DNA of 64,000 nucleotides from Petrosia ficiformis (Eukaryota > Porifera > Demospongiae > Haplosclerida > Petrosiidae): the NCBI GenBank assembly GCA_947044365.1, contig OX345652.1:3654374-3718373 (forward strand), given 5' to 3'. The notes beneath the pieces were generated by a model. That model was given only the letters and a program-made list of their open reading frames with translations, ran no database searches and was not told where the DNA came from. This document shows, piece after piece, positions 34,501 through 46,125 of the stretch; the stretch's first letter is position 1, and every line of letters starts with the position of its first letter. A program made the translations under genes and the position numbers.

Positions 34501-35408
34501 TGGCAATAATTGTATTTATTATCCTTCTAAGCTGCCTGTCTGTGAGGTTTTCAAATAAAATATCTCATTCATCAGTTCAGGTACTAGTTACTCTTGTACA
34601 CCTCTCCTTCTCAAAATTGCTACTTGTGATCATTGATGTATTCACACCAGCTACAATATATACACCAGATGACTCTTATCGTGTTTGGTATTGGGATGGT
34701 ACAGTAGAATATATGAGCCACTCACATTGTATTCTTATGATCACATCTTTAGTTATTGTTGTCCCTCTTCTATTACCTTACACAACCTTTCTCCTCTTTG
34801 GTAAGTTTCTCATTCGACATTCCTCATTTGCTAACAGAAATTTAAGACAACTTTATGAAGCAGTCCACGGTCCATTGAAAGAAAACAAACAGTACTGGTT
34901 TGCAGCTCGTCTGCTTCTTCTGATCGCCATGTACATTATATATGCAATCTACAGAGCATTTAATGTAAGCATTATTTTCCTATTTACAATTCCTCTCCTT
35001 GTGACCTTTCTTGTAATCCAGGCAGCAATGAAACCATTCAAGAATAAATTGATCTTTTACCTTGATTCTTGGATCATGTTTGTTTTTGCTTTCACCTATA
35101 TGACTACTTGGTATTACTTGCAACCTGCAACATATGAACCTGCTAATGGTATCATAATATGTGTGGTAGCTGTCTTGCTGATTTTCCTGACAATGCTTAT
35201 TATATTGATCGGACATTTTCTTTGGGTAACAGGACATTTGTATACATTCAGGCTTCGATTTGCCATCGTGAAACACAGAGTCAAACAACAGATTTCTTCT
35301 ATCTGTCATAAAACACCAGCTATTGTTGTACCATTAGGAAATACTAGTGACTCATACTATGGTTCATGTAGTCAATATAGAGAACCTATACTGAGCCCAA
35401 ACCCATAA
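31542..35408 (+). CDS. Pmp-like beta-helix / polytopic membrane protein (array member H)
   Basis: An intact single-exon gene of 1288 residues, the longest of the array. The ATG at 31542 is used here; an in-frame ATG at 31569 (MALLLLIIALLDRNLPVNS) would also give a signal peptide. The beta-helix has SGGAIYAIADY and FSNNSAKYTGNSIFA. C-P-L-G-F is at ~736 and CGKCKEVNGHRYSRVVGSPEC at ~855; then comes the polytopic core with two sequence changes rare in the family (HGPLKENKQYW for HAPYKE; AANCGFIDF for AANGGLIDF). The tail is SYYGSCSQYREPILSPNP. It belongs to the 20293/25471/40963 subfamily but is its most divergent member. The promoter minisatellite may alter its regulation (inference). Confidence 0.92.
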   Translation: MSIPIQILSMALLLLIIALLDRNLPVNSIVLNSSLELQYYFCNQSIDTSSLILELNSSIQYNISKGQFCVLRNIHLTIHSTTSKQVEICCGSHHHPHSSQGMAFINSTIILQQVTFSNCGTYLKTLPDDIVNVFNSSYLHYTSNHSAALLFIQCTVNMSEVVLTSSYGFAVIGINLIDSFLHRMSVTGSAVSTEVYSHNKKIIGSGMLLHFLDNTFTFNITKVSISDSIFSQHVDLFLTSCITPSYKHGLHHWQDFHVVHAAGLTILYTQNYIARVDIARTFFTQNFGSSSGAMLILHYNNSTESLTNIDNSCFDRNANWVNCHGAALQFYWFGQFLTDKRNNQKPLIISSTLFQKHLQILDDMSLLETNHSTGAVYISIVNPSHMSLNISFTNCTFHKNKVAYTGACLFASVYKIGGIIGNIIITMENITANTNSQDLSFPTVSHAGMFTFYAVNKVIINGTKNTFRDNFGSVIHAKDSNVYLYGDIEFINNKGTTGAAINIVGYSHLHLMRGLNATFSNNQVQFSGGAIYAIADYHEFEVECAILIDNDQIKLRFSNNSAKYTGNSIFATPLYNCVINESLSQPPQEDTLSIYHKHFDFDCTSHLCNNSLLNLSTDPQTLLVYNHNNTEIYSTLAIIKFPGETFTIHLAAVDAARRFVYSTVGIDVVNNDSSSDSSHLWLPQEQNEGIILEGKNISMVSLSIHTDINDDIINSVLIFSLPLRPVHPTIKVKLLPCPLGFILNNISGSCECSKAFLNLQKQVKRYDIDFQCSITNHTITSSRYHINLWMGAMIVNNVTIFGVSLICPLGHCSNNPMNPIFLSEGDSMNFNSLYVTDEHLRRKEPLCLYNREGALCGKCKEVNGHRYSRVVGSPECRKCSNIWLLMILLYIFLALLLVYLLYALRLTLTTGTLNGIIFFAQAANCGFIDFLNNTVFDERPVLKYTSRFCVEFLSIVNLNNGFPMCVFNGMTEMYRMGFILIPAFLLLAIIVFIILLSCLSVRFSNKISHSSVQVLVTLVHLSFSKLLLVIIDVFTPATIYTPDDSYRVWYWDGTVEYMSHSHCILMITSLVIVVPLLLPYTTFLLFGKFLIRHSSFANRNLRQLYEAVHGPLKENKQYWFAARLLLLIAMYIIYAIYRAFNVSIIFLFTIPLLVTFLVIQAAMKPFKNKLIFYLDSWIMFVFAFTYMTTWYYLQPATYEPANGIIICVVAVLLIFLTMLIILIGHFLWVTGHLYTFRLRFAIVKHRVKQQISSICHKTPAIVVPLGNTSDSYYGSCSQYREPILSPNP

Positions 35409-36618
35409 CATTGTGTGTATTGTGTGTTTAATCACCCTTTATTAATCAATTACTAATAATTCAATAGTTTTAACCAAGTACTGGTACATCTTATCACTTT
35501 GTGATAATTGTTTTAACACAGGCCAATTCCTTTTGTTTTAATAAATTTGGTTTATCTCTGATGTGTACAAATTCAATGTTATCAAACCTTTTTCTTTTTG
35601 AATATTACTTCCAGAATAAATTTGACCATGTATTTCATATTGCTGTTTACATTGATAAGACCATTAATTGTGAAATGAAAGCAACAACAATCGTAACTGA
35701 TTCTGGAAATATGAATGTGATTCATATTGCAACTCCTATTGTCTACAATACAGTAAACACATTTTGATATTGACTGTTATTACCAGCTAGCAGCACTTAT
35801 GATAAATAAATTTTGCTGTAATGATCTTTCTTGTCAGCATTATTGTATATGTTGTCAACACAACGTTCAATACAAATAACCTAGAGATAATATATTATAT
35901 TAGGTGATGGCTGCCATCATAGATACTATTGTCATTGCTGTGCATGGGTTTGTCCCACAAAGATTCAGCTATACCTTAGTGTACCCAGAGATAAGTAGTA
36001 CTGTAACAAATATCTAGATTACTACAAATATCTAGATTACATACACATGTTTGCATACATCTTGATTATCCTTATTTCTTATAAAGATAAGCAAAATATG
36101 TGCAAACCTTTGTTTTATATTTCAAATAGAAACCCTCAAGATAATAACCTCAGCTAACATCATTAAACAACAGTTCATAGTCCCTAATTAAATTTCATTA
36201 ACTGGACATATAAAAGTTAAAAACCATGCAGATTTGAAACTGAGCTTATTGCTTACATATGCACTACTACAGGTTCAATCACTGTGGTAATCATACATGA
36301 AATGAATCTTAAAAACTTGAGTAGGTAACTGTACTTAGCATAATTATGCACAAGAAACTCTATCTGTATTTTTCCATAGCAATCTTTCATGAATATATAA
36401 TAACTTAGTAGGTAATGATGCGCTGATAATAAGATATTATTCATTATTTCATTATTAGCATCAGTATTAGCTATAGCTATGTTTGAGTGATGTCACCATA
36501 TTAATGCGTCACTACTTTCAGATGTGAATGTCAACATTATTTGTATAGAAATTACAAATGCAATTTGAAAGCTTATGTTTGCCATAAGACATTTTTCTAA
36601 GCTCTTTGAGAAAACAAA
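35409..36618. other. Intergenic, nothing recognised
   Basis: AT-rich sequence. An 88-codon open frame at 35501-35767 has no family resemblance and no recognisable domain, so I do not call it a gene. The start of the truncated member I marks the right edge. Confidence 0.5.
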
Positions 36619-39431
36619 CATCCAATGATATATCTGTTCCTCTTATCATTGAAAATACGATTTTTCATAACGACTTGCTTTCTCCCTATGTTCAAAAGTA
36701 TTTTAAAGCTGGAGCGATGTATATCGGCATTAAAAAGAATGACCCTGTCAACATGAACATGCTGTTGAAAAATACGAAATGCAATAATGCTGCAGCAATT
36801 CACACAGGTGTATGTATGTTTGCTGAAATGCTTGGAATTTATAAACCTGGAAGTGTTTCTGTGACTCTTGAGAGTATTGATGCAATTAATAACACCCTGT
36901 CTTCAATTATTCCTTATGCAAGTATGTTTACTTTTAGTAGAGTTAATTGTTACATAAGTGGTACTAAGGAAAAGCCATCAAAATTCATGAATAATTTTGG
37001 AACTGTAATTGATGCTACTGATACCAATATCTATCTTAGTGGGTATATATTATTTGAAGGCAACAAAGGTACCAGTGGTGCTGCTATCAAGATACATTAT
37101 GGCAGTCGTTTACACTTTATGAATGGATTAACAGCTAATTTCACTAACAATCAGGCATTACTTGGAGGAGCTATCTATGCTGATGTGAATAATAAACAGG
37201 AAGAGTGTGTATTTCACTTTCAAAGTAATGACATCAAATTATTTTTTAATAACAATGTAGCAACAGAAGCAGGTAATGATATATATGCCTTCCCAATATT
37301 TCATTGTCAGTTTGATGACTCTAATCATTCATACACACCAGATCAAGCAATGAAATTCTATAAAGAAGCAGTACATGTATTAAATCAAAATGGAAATACA
37401 GTTTGGAGTTTCTCAACTAAACCTACAAAACTTCTTCTCAACAATACAATGACTAGTAATGGTGATATTTATACTTATCCTGGTCAAATGGTTTCATTGA
37501 ATTTGTCAGCACTTGATGAATTAAATTGTTTTGTTTATGCTTTTGTTAAAGTCAAGATAATTCCCAAGGAAAGAGACTCCATTAGTCATTTATGGTTGTC
37601 GTATGAAGACAAGGTACAGATCATCCAAGAGTCTAGATATACAAACTATACTCGTATTAATTTCACTCTACACACAACTACAGTTTGTAATCAATCATTA
37701 GAAGGGATATTAGTTCTCTCTTTACCTGAATATCCAGAAGCAACTGCTGTTGTTTATTCTGAGGTCCACATACATCCATGTCCACCTGGATTTATATTAG
37801 ATATAAAAACTGGAGACTGTGTGTGTTCACCTGCATTGCATGCCTTTGCTAAACACAACACGATTCCTATGACATGTTCTATACAAACTCAAACATTCAC
37901 TAGATATACTGAAACACTTTCATGGGCTGGTCTTATAGAAATGGAAGGTGGAATAAAGGTTTTTGGAATATCTCTAAATTGTCCTCTTGGTAATTGTTTA
38001 GGGAATTTACCATTTGATTATTTTCAAAGTAGTGGAGAAGCAGAGCGTGATAAGGTTTTTGTAGCTCATCAGATCAAAAATGGCGAGTTTCATAAAACTC
38101 CTCTTTGTATTAATCACAGAGAAGGGACTTTATGTGGAAAATGTAAGGATGGTCTTAGTGTAGTGTTTGGATCTAGAAAATGTATGCATTGTTCTAACAA
38201 ATGGATATGGACTGTACTTGTACAGGTGGCTTTAGGTCCAATTTTTGTATTTTTATTATATGCCCTGAGACTCACACTAACAGCAGGTACTCTTAATGGT
38301 ATTATATTCTATGCTCAAGCTGCAAATGGTGGTCTGATTATTGTAATGAAAGAATATTATTGTACTAAAAATACGCTTAAACAACTGTGTACACTTTGTG
38401 TTTCATTTCTTTCCTTTCTGAATCTGAATCAAGCATTTCCAGCTTGTTTATATGATGGGATGACTGAGTTGTGGAAAGCATGTCTCAATTTACTATTTCC
38501 CATATACCTGCTGACAATAGTTGTTGTCCTCATTGTACTCAGTCGTTATTCAACATGGCTTTCAAACAGAATATCTCACTCATCAGTACAAGTACTAATT
38601 ACTGTTGTGCACTTATCCATTACTGTTGTGCACTTATCCTTTTCAAACCTTCTGCTAACTATCATATAGGTTTTCACATCATCCATTATATACACTTCAG
38701 ATAAACATTATCGTGTCTGGTACTGGGATGGTACAGTAGAATATATGGGTCAGTCTCATCGTATTCTTGTGATCATTTCATTAGTTTTAACTCTATCTTT
38801 TATACTACCATATATAATGTTCTTTTTCTTTGCTAAACCTCTCATCCGGCATTCTTCACTGGCTAGTAATTACCTGAGGCCTGTGTTTGAAGCTATCAGT
38901 GCACCTTATAAAGAAGGTAAACATCACTGGTTTGTAGCTCGTCTACTATTACTCATTATAATGTATGTACTGTATGCTGTACTTTACATGGTACCCGGTA
39001 GTGTTTTGTATATCAGTATAGCATCTTTGCTTGCATCGTTCTTAATTGTTCAAGCTTTGTTGCATCCTTTCAAGAACAAACTCATAACTGTCTTGGACAC
39101 TTGGCTGATGTTTAATCTTACTTTTGTTTATGTCACACTGTGGTATACATACATAAATCTATGGAAAGCAAGAATATTCAACATGGTTGCAGTTTTTCTC
39201 GTCTTCATGACATTTGTTAGTATTCTGTTATATCATATTCTTTGGGTAACTGGGTTGTTAATCAAGATAAAGAGAAGAGTATTCACATACAGAAAATGGA
39301 TTTCTGACCATACCACATTTTACAATAGTAATCATTCAAGTATTGAAGATAATCAGCCATTACAAGATACAGATTCATTTTATGGTTCTTGTAGTCAATA
39401 CAGAGAACCAATTCTGAGTGGTTCCTATTAA
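36619..39431 (+). pseudogene. Array member I: 5'-truncated, one in-frame stop
   Basis: Homology to the 13717 gene begins abruptly near 36619, in the middle of the beta-helix. About 340 N-terminal residues, the signal peptide and a start codon are missing. The frame then runs through GGAIYADVN, C-P-P-G-F, CGKCKDGLSVVFGSRKC and the first membrane segments to TAG at 38667-38669, where relatives read (I)(I/A)DVF. It continues in the same frame for 253 codons to the tail FYGSCSQYREPILSGSY. A 21-bp in-frame duplication (ITVVHLS repeated) lies just before the stop at about 38590-38640. The ectodomain resembles 13717, while the distal core resembles member A, so it may itself be recombinant. It probably makes no receptor. 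Confidence 0.85.
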
Positions 39432-40960
39432 TATGCATTTACTTAATATTGACTCTTAATTATGTCAGGTGTTTTATCTTCATGGTGTACAAGTATATTT
39501 ATATAATTTTCAGACAGCTCTGTGTTGGTTTAAGTGCATTGCCTAGATACTGTCAGTAATTATGTTAATTATTCATTAAATTCTCTTTTATATACAAACA
39601 CATGTCAGGTTTCATGCAGAGAGCGTGGGTCCTTGGAAATCCCTTTTCCACAGCAAGTTTCAACCCCCCTGCAGAATTCTCAATATTTAATAATGTATCA
39701 TGACAATAGCTTATCTAGCACAAATTTGTTAATGATACGTCAATTTGTTTAATGAAAAAATTACTCAAGGGTTTATAAAGAAAACAGATCGATGTTGGGT
39801 TGGCAGTTGAGGTGGGTGGATTACTATATAACTGAATTGATTTAATTCTAGACCCTGTAGTTTAATGTACCACGTGCCAGCTAGCCATCTAAGAGCATTA
39901 ATTCCAGTCTCGGTGCCAGTGCAAGAGACAAAGTGTAAATTATCAAAATAAAAGCTAGTTCAGTACATCATAATAACTGTTATGAATTTGCAATAATCAA
40001 AAAGTAAACTTTAGTTCATCCAAAATGCACATGTGAAAACTTTGAAAACTACTGAGAAATTCATGATAGAAAACTATAAACATTTCAGATAAATTATATT
40101 TAAATAGATAGCTTGTGTGTTAACAGTACATAAATTATACTTACAGCCAATCAGAATGTTACAACTCAGTCATATGATCATGCATGTAAATTGTTTAGTG
40201 CACAAAATAAATGTTAGCTAAGTGTCTCAGATTACATAATGCACTTGCTCTGTATTGTGCATTATACTTTTATCATGATTTTATATGCATTACACTACCT
40301 AGTATTTACCATGTTTCCTGTTGACCTCCCCTGTGATAGTAATTAGTTTTTTCTAGACATTATGCAACTAAGTAATTTCCTTAAATTCCACATTGACGAG
40401 GATTATCATGTGGTCAGGTGACTGAATTGTCAAGTTGATTATAATCACTTTTATATATTACTATTAGCTACTTGGTTATAATTGATTACATTTCTGCTCA
40501 TTTAGCTCATAACACCTGTATGTTGAAATGTTGTTAATGAATTATTTTAGTATCGCTATATAATAAAGTTCAAAAAGATGAAAACACCTAATAAAAAAAT
40601 CTCTATCAAATCATAATAATTAAATTCTGTTATTTACCAAAGTGACATTATTAATATGTTTCTGAAACTTATTTTAACAGTTAGTAAACAAGCAATTTTC
40701 ATTTATTTCATTTAAATATTTCAATACTGATGTGTGCAAATTGAAGTTAAAACTTACCAAACATGTTTACACCAAAACAACAGTTTGTCATATTTTGGGA
40801 ATAATTGTTTTGAGTTGAGTATAAATTTAATGGTTTCTTGTAATGGTAATTAAAGAATTCATGATAATCAGGTTGTGAACTCTGAAATCTTATAAAAAGC
40901 AGCAACAAATCTTCAGAAGGTAATTGCTATTCATTTTGGTTTAGATTACAAATTTTAGGA
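39432..40960. other. Intergenic, no gene seen
   Basis: Mostly low-complexity AT-rich sequence. 'aaaagtaaactttagttcatccaaaatgcacatgtg' and 'ctactgagaaattc' near 40000-40060 resemble flanks of other members (46040-46075; 17990). I see no RNA or coding gene. Confidence 0.45.
40890..40899 (+). promoter_or_regulatory. TATA box of the 40963 gene
   Basis: CTTATAAAAAG, about 70 bases before the ATG. Position and sequence fit the other members' TATA-like sites. Confidence 0.5.
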
Positions 40961-40962
40961 TA

Positions 40963-43900
40963 ATGGCTTCCCTTCTAGCATTTGGTATTGTTACTAGTTT
41001 CATTTTGGTTTTTCCTGTGGACAGTTTAAAGATACATATCAATACATCCCAGGAATTGGAAAATTATCTTTGCAACAATCAGTCATTACCTATTCCTGAT
41101 GTAATATTTGAACTCAATAGCTCAAACTATATTATTTCAAGTGGAGATTTTTGCAATGTTAGTAAATTTCAGAATGTTACTCTACAGAGCAAAAGTTCAA
41201 ACCAAATAAATATAACTTGTATTCGGGATGATTATCCTCATCCAACACGAGGTTTAGCTTTCATCAATTGTACTGTAACCTTTCGACAAGTGACATTTGT
41301 TAATTGTGAAACATATCTACCTGATAATTTCACTCGTATTGTTAATTCATCATCTCTGTATTACACTTCTACTCATGCTGCTGCCTTACTCTTTATACAA
41401 TGTAGAGTCATTATGAGTGAGGTTGAACTAACATCATCATATGGGTTTGCAGTAATTGGTATCAACCTTGTGGATTCTATTCTATACAAGGTTTATGTAT
41501 CATCTTCACTTAGTTCAGAAGTTTACAATAAAGATAACAAGTCTATTGGTAGTGGAGTTTTACTACATTTCCTGGATACTCTATCTCGTCTCACTACATC
41601 TACTGCAATTAAAGATTCAAAATTCCTATATAATATTGATGTGTTTAATGGCTCTTGCATTACAGATGTTTATTACAATAGTGTACAGTCTAAGAAGCCT
41701 TTTCATGTAGTACATGCTGCTGGTTTAACTATACTATATACTCAACAGCACTTCAAAGCAAATGTTCTTATTGAGAGAACTACGTTTTCTAATAATATTG
41801 GTTCATCTTCAGGAGCTCTACTTATTTTACACTACAACACTAGATTGAAGAACTCATCGACAGCTATTCAAAATTCACAGTTTGAAAAGAATGCCAATTG
41901 GTTATATTGTCATGGTGCAGCACTCCAGTTTTACTGGTTTGTTAACAACGCTTTTGGTGATTATATCAAACGTCATCCTCTCATTGTTGCTAACACACAA
42001 TTTACAGAGCATCTTGGAATAGTTAAAGACAAGCATTTGAAGAACCAAAGTACAGGTGCTGTGTACATTGGTATTGTGAACCAAGCACAAAGTTCACTTG
42101 CAATTACATTTAGAAACTCTGCATTTCACAACAACATGGTTACATCTACTGGAGCATGTCTATTTGCTTCTGTTTATCAAAATGTAGGTAGCGTGGGTGA
42201 TGTATCTATAACACTAGACAATATAACTGCATATAAAAACTCACAAGATATTCTTTTTCCTACCGTTTCGAATGCAGGGATTTTTTCATTCTATGACATA
42301 AATAAGATCATCATTAAAGGAGACAGTGATTTCAAAAGCAACTGTGGATCAGTCATTCATGCTGTTGACTCAAATGTTTATCTCAATGGTCACATGACTT
42401 TTACAGAGAACAGAAGTACTAGAGGAGCTGCAATTAAGTTAGAAGGAAAAGGTCATTTGTATCTAATGAACGGAACAAACGCTTCCTTCAAACACAATCA
42501 TGCTACAAAATCTGGTGGAGCTATATTCATTAAGGGATGGCAAAACAGAAATTGTTCTATTCAAATTGATGATGCATGTAGTGGCAATGAAACTCGATTA
42601 GTATTTTCAGACAATGAAGCTAAACATGCTGGAAATTCAATATTTGCATCAAATATTTTCTTGTGTTATATGAAAAGACAATTTATCTGTAAAGCAATGT
42701 CATGTTATAATAATCATTTCAAGTTTCTAAATCACCAAAACAAGGAGTTATTGAACCTGTCAACAAATCCAGCTCATTTGATTATGGAGTTTCACAATAA
42801 TACAAAGATTAACACCACAGTAACTGTGAAAAAATATCCAGGTCAGATATTTACTATCAGATTAGCTGCTGTTGATGGTGCAGGAAGATATGTGCATTCT
42901 ACGATTGATGTTGCTCTAGCTTGTAAAATGAATGGTAATACAATCTGTTCAAACATTGTATGGTTGTCAAGAGAACAAAATGAAATGGACTTATTTGAAA
43001 GCTCAAGCAACACTAGCACACCAATTAACATATCTATTCACACAAAATCAAATAATACTGTTGATGGTATTTTGATATTCTCCTTACCATTATACCCTGC
43101 TACTCGTACACTTAATTTCAAACTGCTGCCTTGTCCATTAGGTTTCACTCTTAACAATAAATCTGGAAGTTGTGACTGCTCACCGGCATTTAATACGTTT
43201 CATCGTGATAATGTTATTGAATGTTCTATTGATCGCCAAACTATTACAAGACCAGTTTTTACCACAAATTCCTGGATAGGTCCCACGGAAGTTAAACACC
43301 AGACAGAATGTGGCATATCACTGGATTGTCCATTGGGACATTGTAGTAATAATAAGGCTTATCAGTTCATTCGAATCAAAAGCACTGGCAATGTTACTTC
43401 ATCATTTCTAACTAATGGATTCGTAAACAGCAATGAGCCTTTGTGTTTGCATAATCGAGAAGGTCCTCTATGTGGAAAGTGTAAAGAAGTTGATGGACAT
43501 CAATACAGTAATGTATTTGGTTCACCAGAATGTAAAGAATGCAGTAATTTATGGTTATTGACTATATTACTGTATGTATTTATTGGATTGCTTTTCATTT
43601 ACATGTTATATGCTCTGAGACTCACACTAACAACTGGTACTCTCAATGGTATTATATTCTTTGCTCAAGCTGCTAATTGTGGTTTACTTGATTTATTAAA
43701 CACTGTGCAGTACTATTTTGATAACCCTGCCTTGAATTATACGTCTCGATTCTGCACAATATTTCTTTACTTGATTAACTTAAGACTTGATTTTTCACTC
43801 TGTTTATTTAATGGAATGAATGAAATATACAAAAAAGGACTACTCCTTTTTCCTCCATTTTTCTTCCTGACAGTAATTCTACTAGTTATCATTATTAGTC

Positions 43901-44772
43901 ATCTGTCCCTGAGATTTTCAAATAAATTATCACACTTCTCAGTTCAGGTACTGGTTACCATTGTACACCTTTCATTTTCAAGTCTTCTGCGAATTATAAG
44001 TGATGTATTTACATCAACAACAATATACACAGCTCAAAACCAATACAAAGTATGGTATTGGGATGGTACAGTTGAATATATGGGTCACTCACATAGTAAA
44101 CTTGTGATAGTCTCATTAATTATGGTCATTCCACTCCTGCTGCCGTATATTATTCTTCTTTTGTTTGGTAAATCTTTGATTAGACATTTTTCATTGGCTA
44201 ATAAATATTTGAGGCCACTGTATGAGGCTATTCATGCTCCATATAAAGAACACAAGCAGTACTGGTTTGTAGCTCGTTTGCTTCTGCTGGTATTCATGTA
44301 CTTGGTATTCGCATTCTATAGAACACTTGACATTAATGCACTTTTCATCTACACAACACCACTCCTATTAACTTTTCTTGTCTTACAATCCTTCATGATG
44401 CCTTTCAAGAATAAGGTCATCACATATCTTGACTCCTGGATCATGTTCCTTCTTACCTTTGTCTATACAACAGTTTGGTATTATTTGCAAATTCACAACA
44501 AAGTTCACTATAGTAGCATAATATGTGTAGTAGCTGTCTGTGTGGTGTTCTTGACATTTATTGTTGTGTTCATCGGACATATTCTTTGGGTAACAGGACA
44601 CATATACAAGTTCAAGTCTAAATTTAATGCCATAAGAAATAGAATTAGTAAAAAGCTGACCTTTGCTCACAGTCAAAACACAAATGACATTGTACCATTG
44701 AGAGATAGTAATGACTCATACTATGGTTCCTGTAGTCAGTACAGAGAACCTATACTGAGCCCAAACCCATAA
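40963..44772 (+). CDS. Pmp-like beta-helix / polytopic membrane protein (array member J)
   Basis: An intact single-exon gene of 1269 residues. The ATG at 40963 starts MASLLAFGIVTSFILVFPVDS. The N-terminal ~450 residues follow the 20293/25471 genes closely. From about 480 to 680 the beta-helix is clearly different (SGGAIFIKGWQNRNC; an added C-K-A-M-S-C pair), so diversification is focused in the distal ectodomain. C-P-L-G-F is at ~723; CGKCKEVDGHQYSNVFGSPEC, the polytopic core and the tail SYYGSCSQYREPILSPNP follow. Likely a plasma-membrane protein; no partner can be named. Confidence 0.92.
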   Translation: MASLLAFGIVTSFILVFPVDSLKIHINTSQELENYLCNNQSLPIPDVIFELNSSNYIISSGDFCNVSKFQNVTLQSKSSNQINITCIRDDYPHPTRGLAFINCTVTFRQVTFVNCETYLPDNFTRIVNSSSLYYTSTHAAALLFIQCRVIMSEVELTSSYGFAVIGINLVDSILYKVYVSSSLSSEVYNKDNKSIGSGVLLHFLDTLSRLTTSTAIKDSKFLYNIDVFNGSCITDVYYNSVQSKKPFHVVHAAGLTILYTQQHFKANVLIERTTFSNNIGSSSGALLILHYNTRLKNSSTAIQNSQFEKNANWLYCHGAALQFYWFVNNAFGDYIKRHPLIVANTQFTEHLGIVKDKHLKNQSTGAVYIGIVNQAQSSLAITFRNSAFHNNMVTSTGACLFASVYQNVGSVGDVSITLDNITAYKNSQDILFPTVSNAGIFSFYDINKIIIKGDSDFKSNCGSVIHAVDSNVYLNGHMTFTENRSTRGAAIKLEGKGHLYLMNGTNASFKHNHATKSGGAIFIKGWQNRNCSIQIDDACSGNETRLVFSDNEAKHAGNSIFASNIFLCYMKRQFICKAMSCYNNHFKFLNHQNKELLNLSTNPAHLIMEFHNNTKINTTVTVKKYPGQIFTIRLAAVDGAGRYVHSTIDVALACKMNGNTICSNIVWLSREQNEMDLFESSSNTSTPINISIHTKSNNTVDGILIFSLPLYPATRTLNFKLLPCPLGFTLNNKSGSCDCSPAFNTFHRDNVIECSIDRQTITRPVFTTNSWIGPTEVKHQTECGISLDCPLGHCSNNKAYQFIRIKSTGNVTSSFLTNGFVNSNEPLCLHNREGPLCGKCKEVDGHQYSNVFGSPECKECSNLWLLTILLYVFIGLLFIYMLYALRLTLTTGTLNGIIFFAQAANCGLLDLLNTVQYYFDNPALNYTSRFCTIFLYLINLRLDFSLCLFNGMNEIYKKGLLLFPPFFFLTVILLVIIISHLSLRFSNKLSHFSVQVLVTIVHLSFSSLLRIISDVFTSTTIYTAQNQYKVWYWDGTVEYMGHSHSKLVIVSLIMVIPLLLPYIILLLFGKSLIRHFSLANKYLRPLYEAIHAPYKEHKQYWFVARLLLLVFMYLVFAFYRTLDINALFIYTTPLLLTFLVLQSFMMPFKNKVITYLDSWIMFLLTFVYTTVWYYLQIHNKVHYSSIICVVAVCVVFLTFIVVFIGHILWVTGHIYKFKSKFNAIRNRISKKLTFAHSQNTNDIVPLRDSNDSYYGSCSQYREPILSPNP

Positions 44773-46125
44773 AACCGTGTGTATTATAATTCCTGTGTGT
44801 CATAATTATGAATCACTCTTAATTATAATTATAATATTATTATTTTCTTCCTTAATTACTAAATTTATAAATTTAAATGTTCAAATGTTTGAATTTATGT
44901 TTACTGTATCACAAATTAATAGCTTGCTATTTATATTCCAAATTGTTTTCCTTTGTTTGCATATTCTAATATTACTTTTTCATTTGAGGATAAGTACAAA
45001 CAGTAAACTTTAGATATCCAAAAAGCACTTTGAACGAGTATATAAAATTAACACACATTTTCAACAAGGTCATTTATTATTACATGGTAGAAGATAGTTA
45101 GAATTAACCATCATATATGTGTTTAATGACTAATGAAGTCCACAGAAAAGCAAACACTCTCAAGCTCTTTTCATGAAACAGCATGACCATAGCAGAACTC
45201 AAACCACTGATGATTTGAACAGAAGGCTCAAATAGTGAGTGGTTCAAGTTGTACTATAGTCTTGCTGTTTCCTGAAAAGATAGTGTCTGTTTTTCTGTGG
45301 ACCTCATTATTTGTTATGATTACATGCCATATAATTTATTATTATTAGACAATTTGGCTGTAATTAGTAATGTTGAGTTAGTAATTTACACAGAATTTAT
45401 TATAAACCTTTAGTCTTTCCTAAATTTAGTTGTTTGTATAGAAGTATAATTAAGGCATATCATCATTGTTAGGAATCTAGTAAATAATACAAAAAGGAGA
45501 GTGATAATTGTAATGATTATTGACTTCAAGTAATAATGGAACAATTGTTTTTCAAACAGAAGTGATTAATTGCATCAACAAGTACATTAACTATAATTAA
45601 TACATACGTGTACGTACATGTGTGCATTAACCATTCTAGTAATCAATTTGGCAACTATTCTGGAAATCGTTCTGGTAATCAGTTGGTTACTAGGACCAGA
45701 ACAAGCTAGAATGTCGCATAGGGCTTCCATACATTTGTACATGTGTGCATGCGTACAATGGCTCCTAAGGTAATATACAGTAATTAAAATGTGTTTTTCC
45801 ATGTCGCAGACTATGTACATGCATATGTTTAACTTTGGGTTACTGGTATGTGTTAGCATGGTCATCTATACAAAAATATGAACAGTATTTATTATTACAT
45901 GTAACGAGTCAATTTGTATACATGATGACATATTGAACATAGATATACATGTATTCCCATGATAGATACACATTACTATATCTCTTTTCCAAGAAGTAGC
46001 TGTTATTTTCAATTTAAGAATAATAATGAAAGTAAACATCACCCAAAAAGCAAAAGTTTACTACTGAGAAATTATAAATTGAACCCAATTTTCCTATCAG
46101 ATTGTGTCTCCAATAAAATCTAACT
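44773..46125. other. Intergenic with one foldback element
   Basis: Apart from the hairpin at 45132-45306 I see only AT-rich sequence. A 92-codon reverse frame at 45587-45865 shows no domain and is not called. Confidence 0.5.
45132..45306. repeat. Imperfect long hairpin (foldback element)
   Basis: The left arm starts ATGAAGTCCACAGAAAA and includes CTTTTCATGAAACAGCA and ACCACT. The right arm carries AGTGGTTCAA, TGCTGTTTCCTGAAAAG and TTTTTCTGTGGACCTCAT. Arms are about 70-75 nt with mismatches and the loop is about 30 nt. No coding capacity. Confidence 0.7.

Noticed and set aside
34980..35309. 109-codon reverse frame and similar antisense frames inside array genes
   Set aside because: Shadows of the conserved membrane-core codons; the same antisense frame recurs in paralogues for that reason.
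35501..35767. 88-codon open frame
   Set aside because: No domain, no family similarity, alternative start codon, AT-rich surroundings; chance is sufficient.
45587..45865. 92-codon reverse open frame
   Set aside because: No recognisable domain or splice context; not supported.
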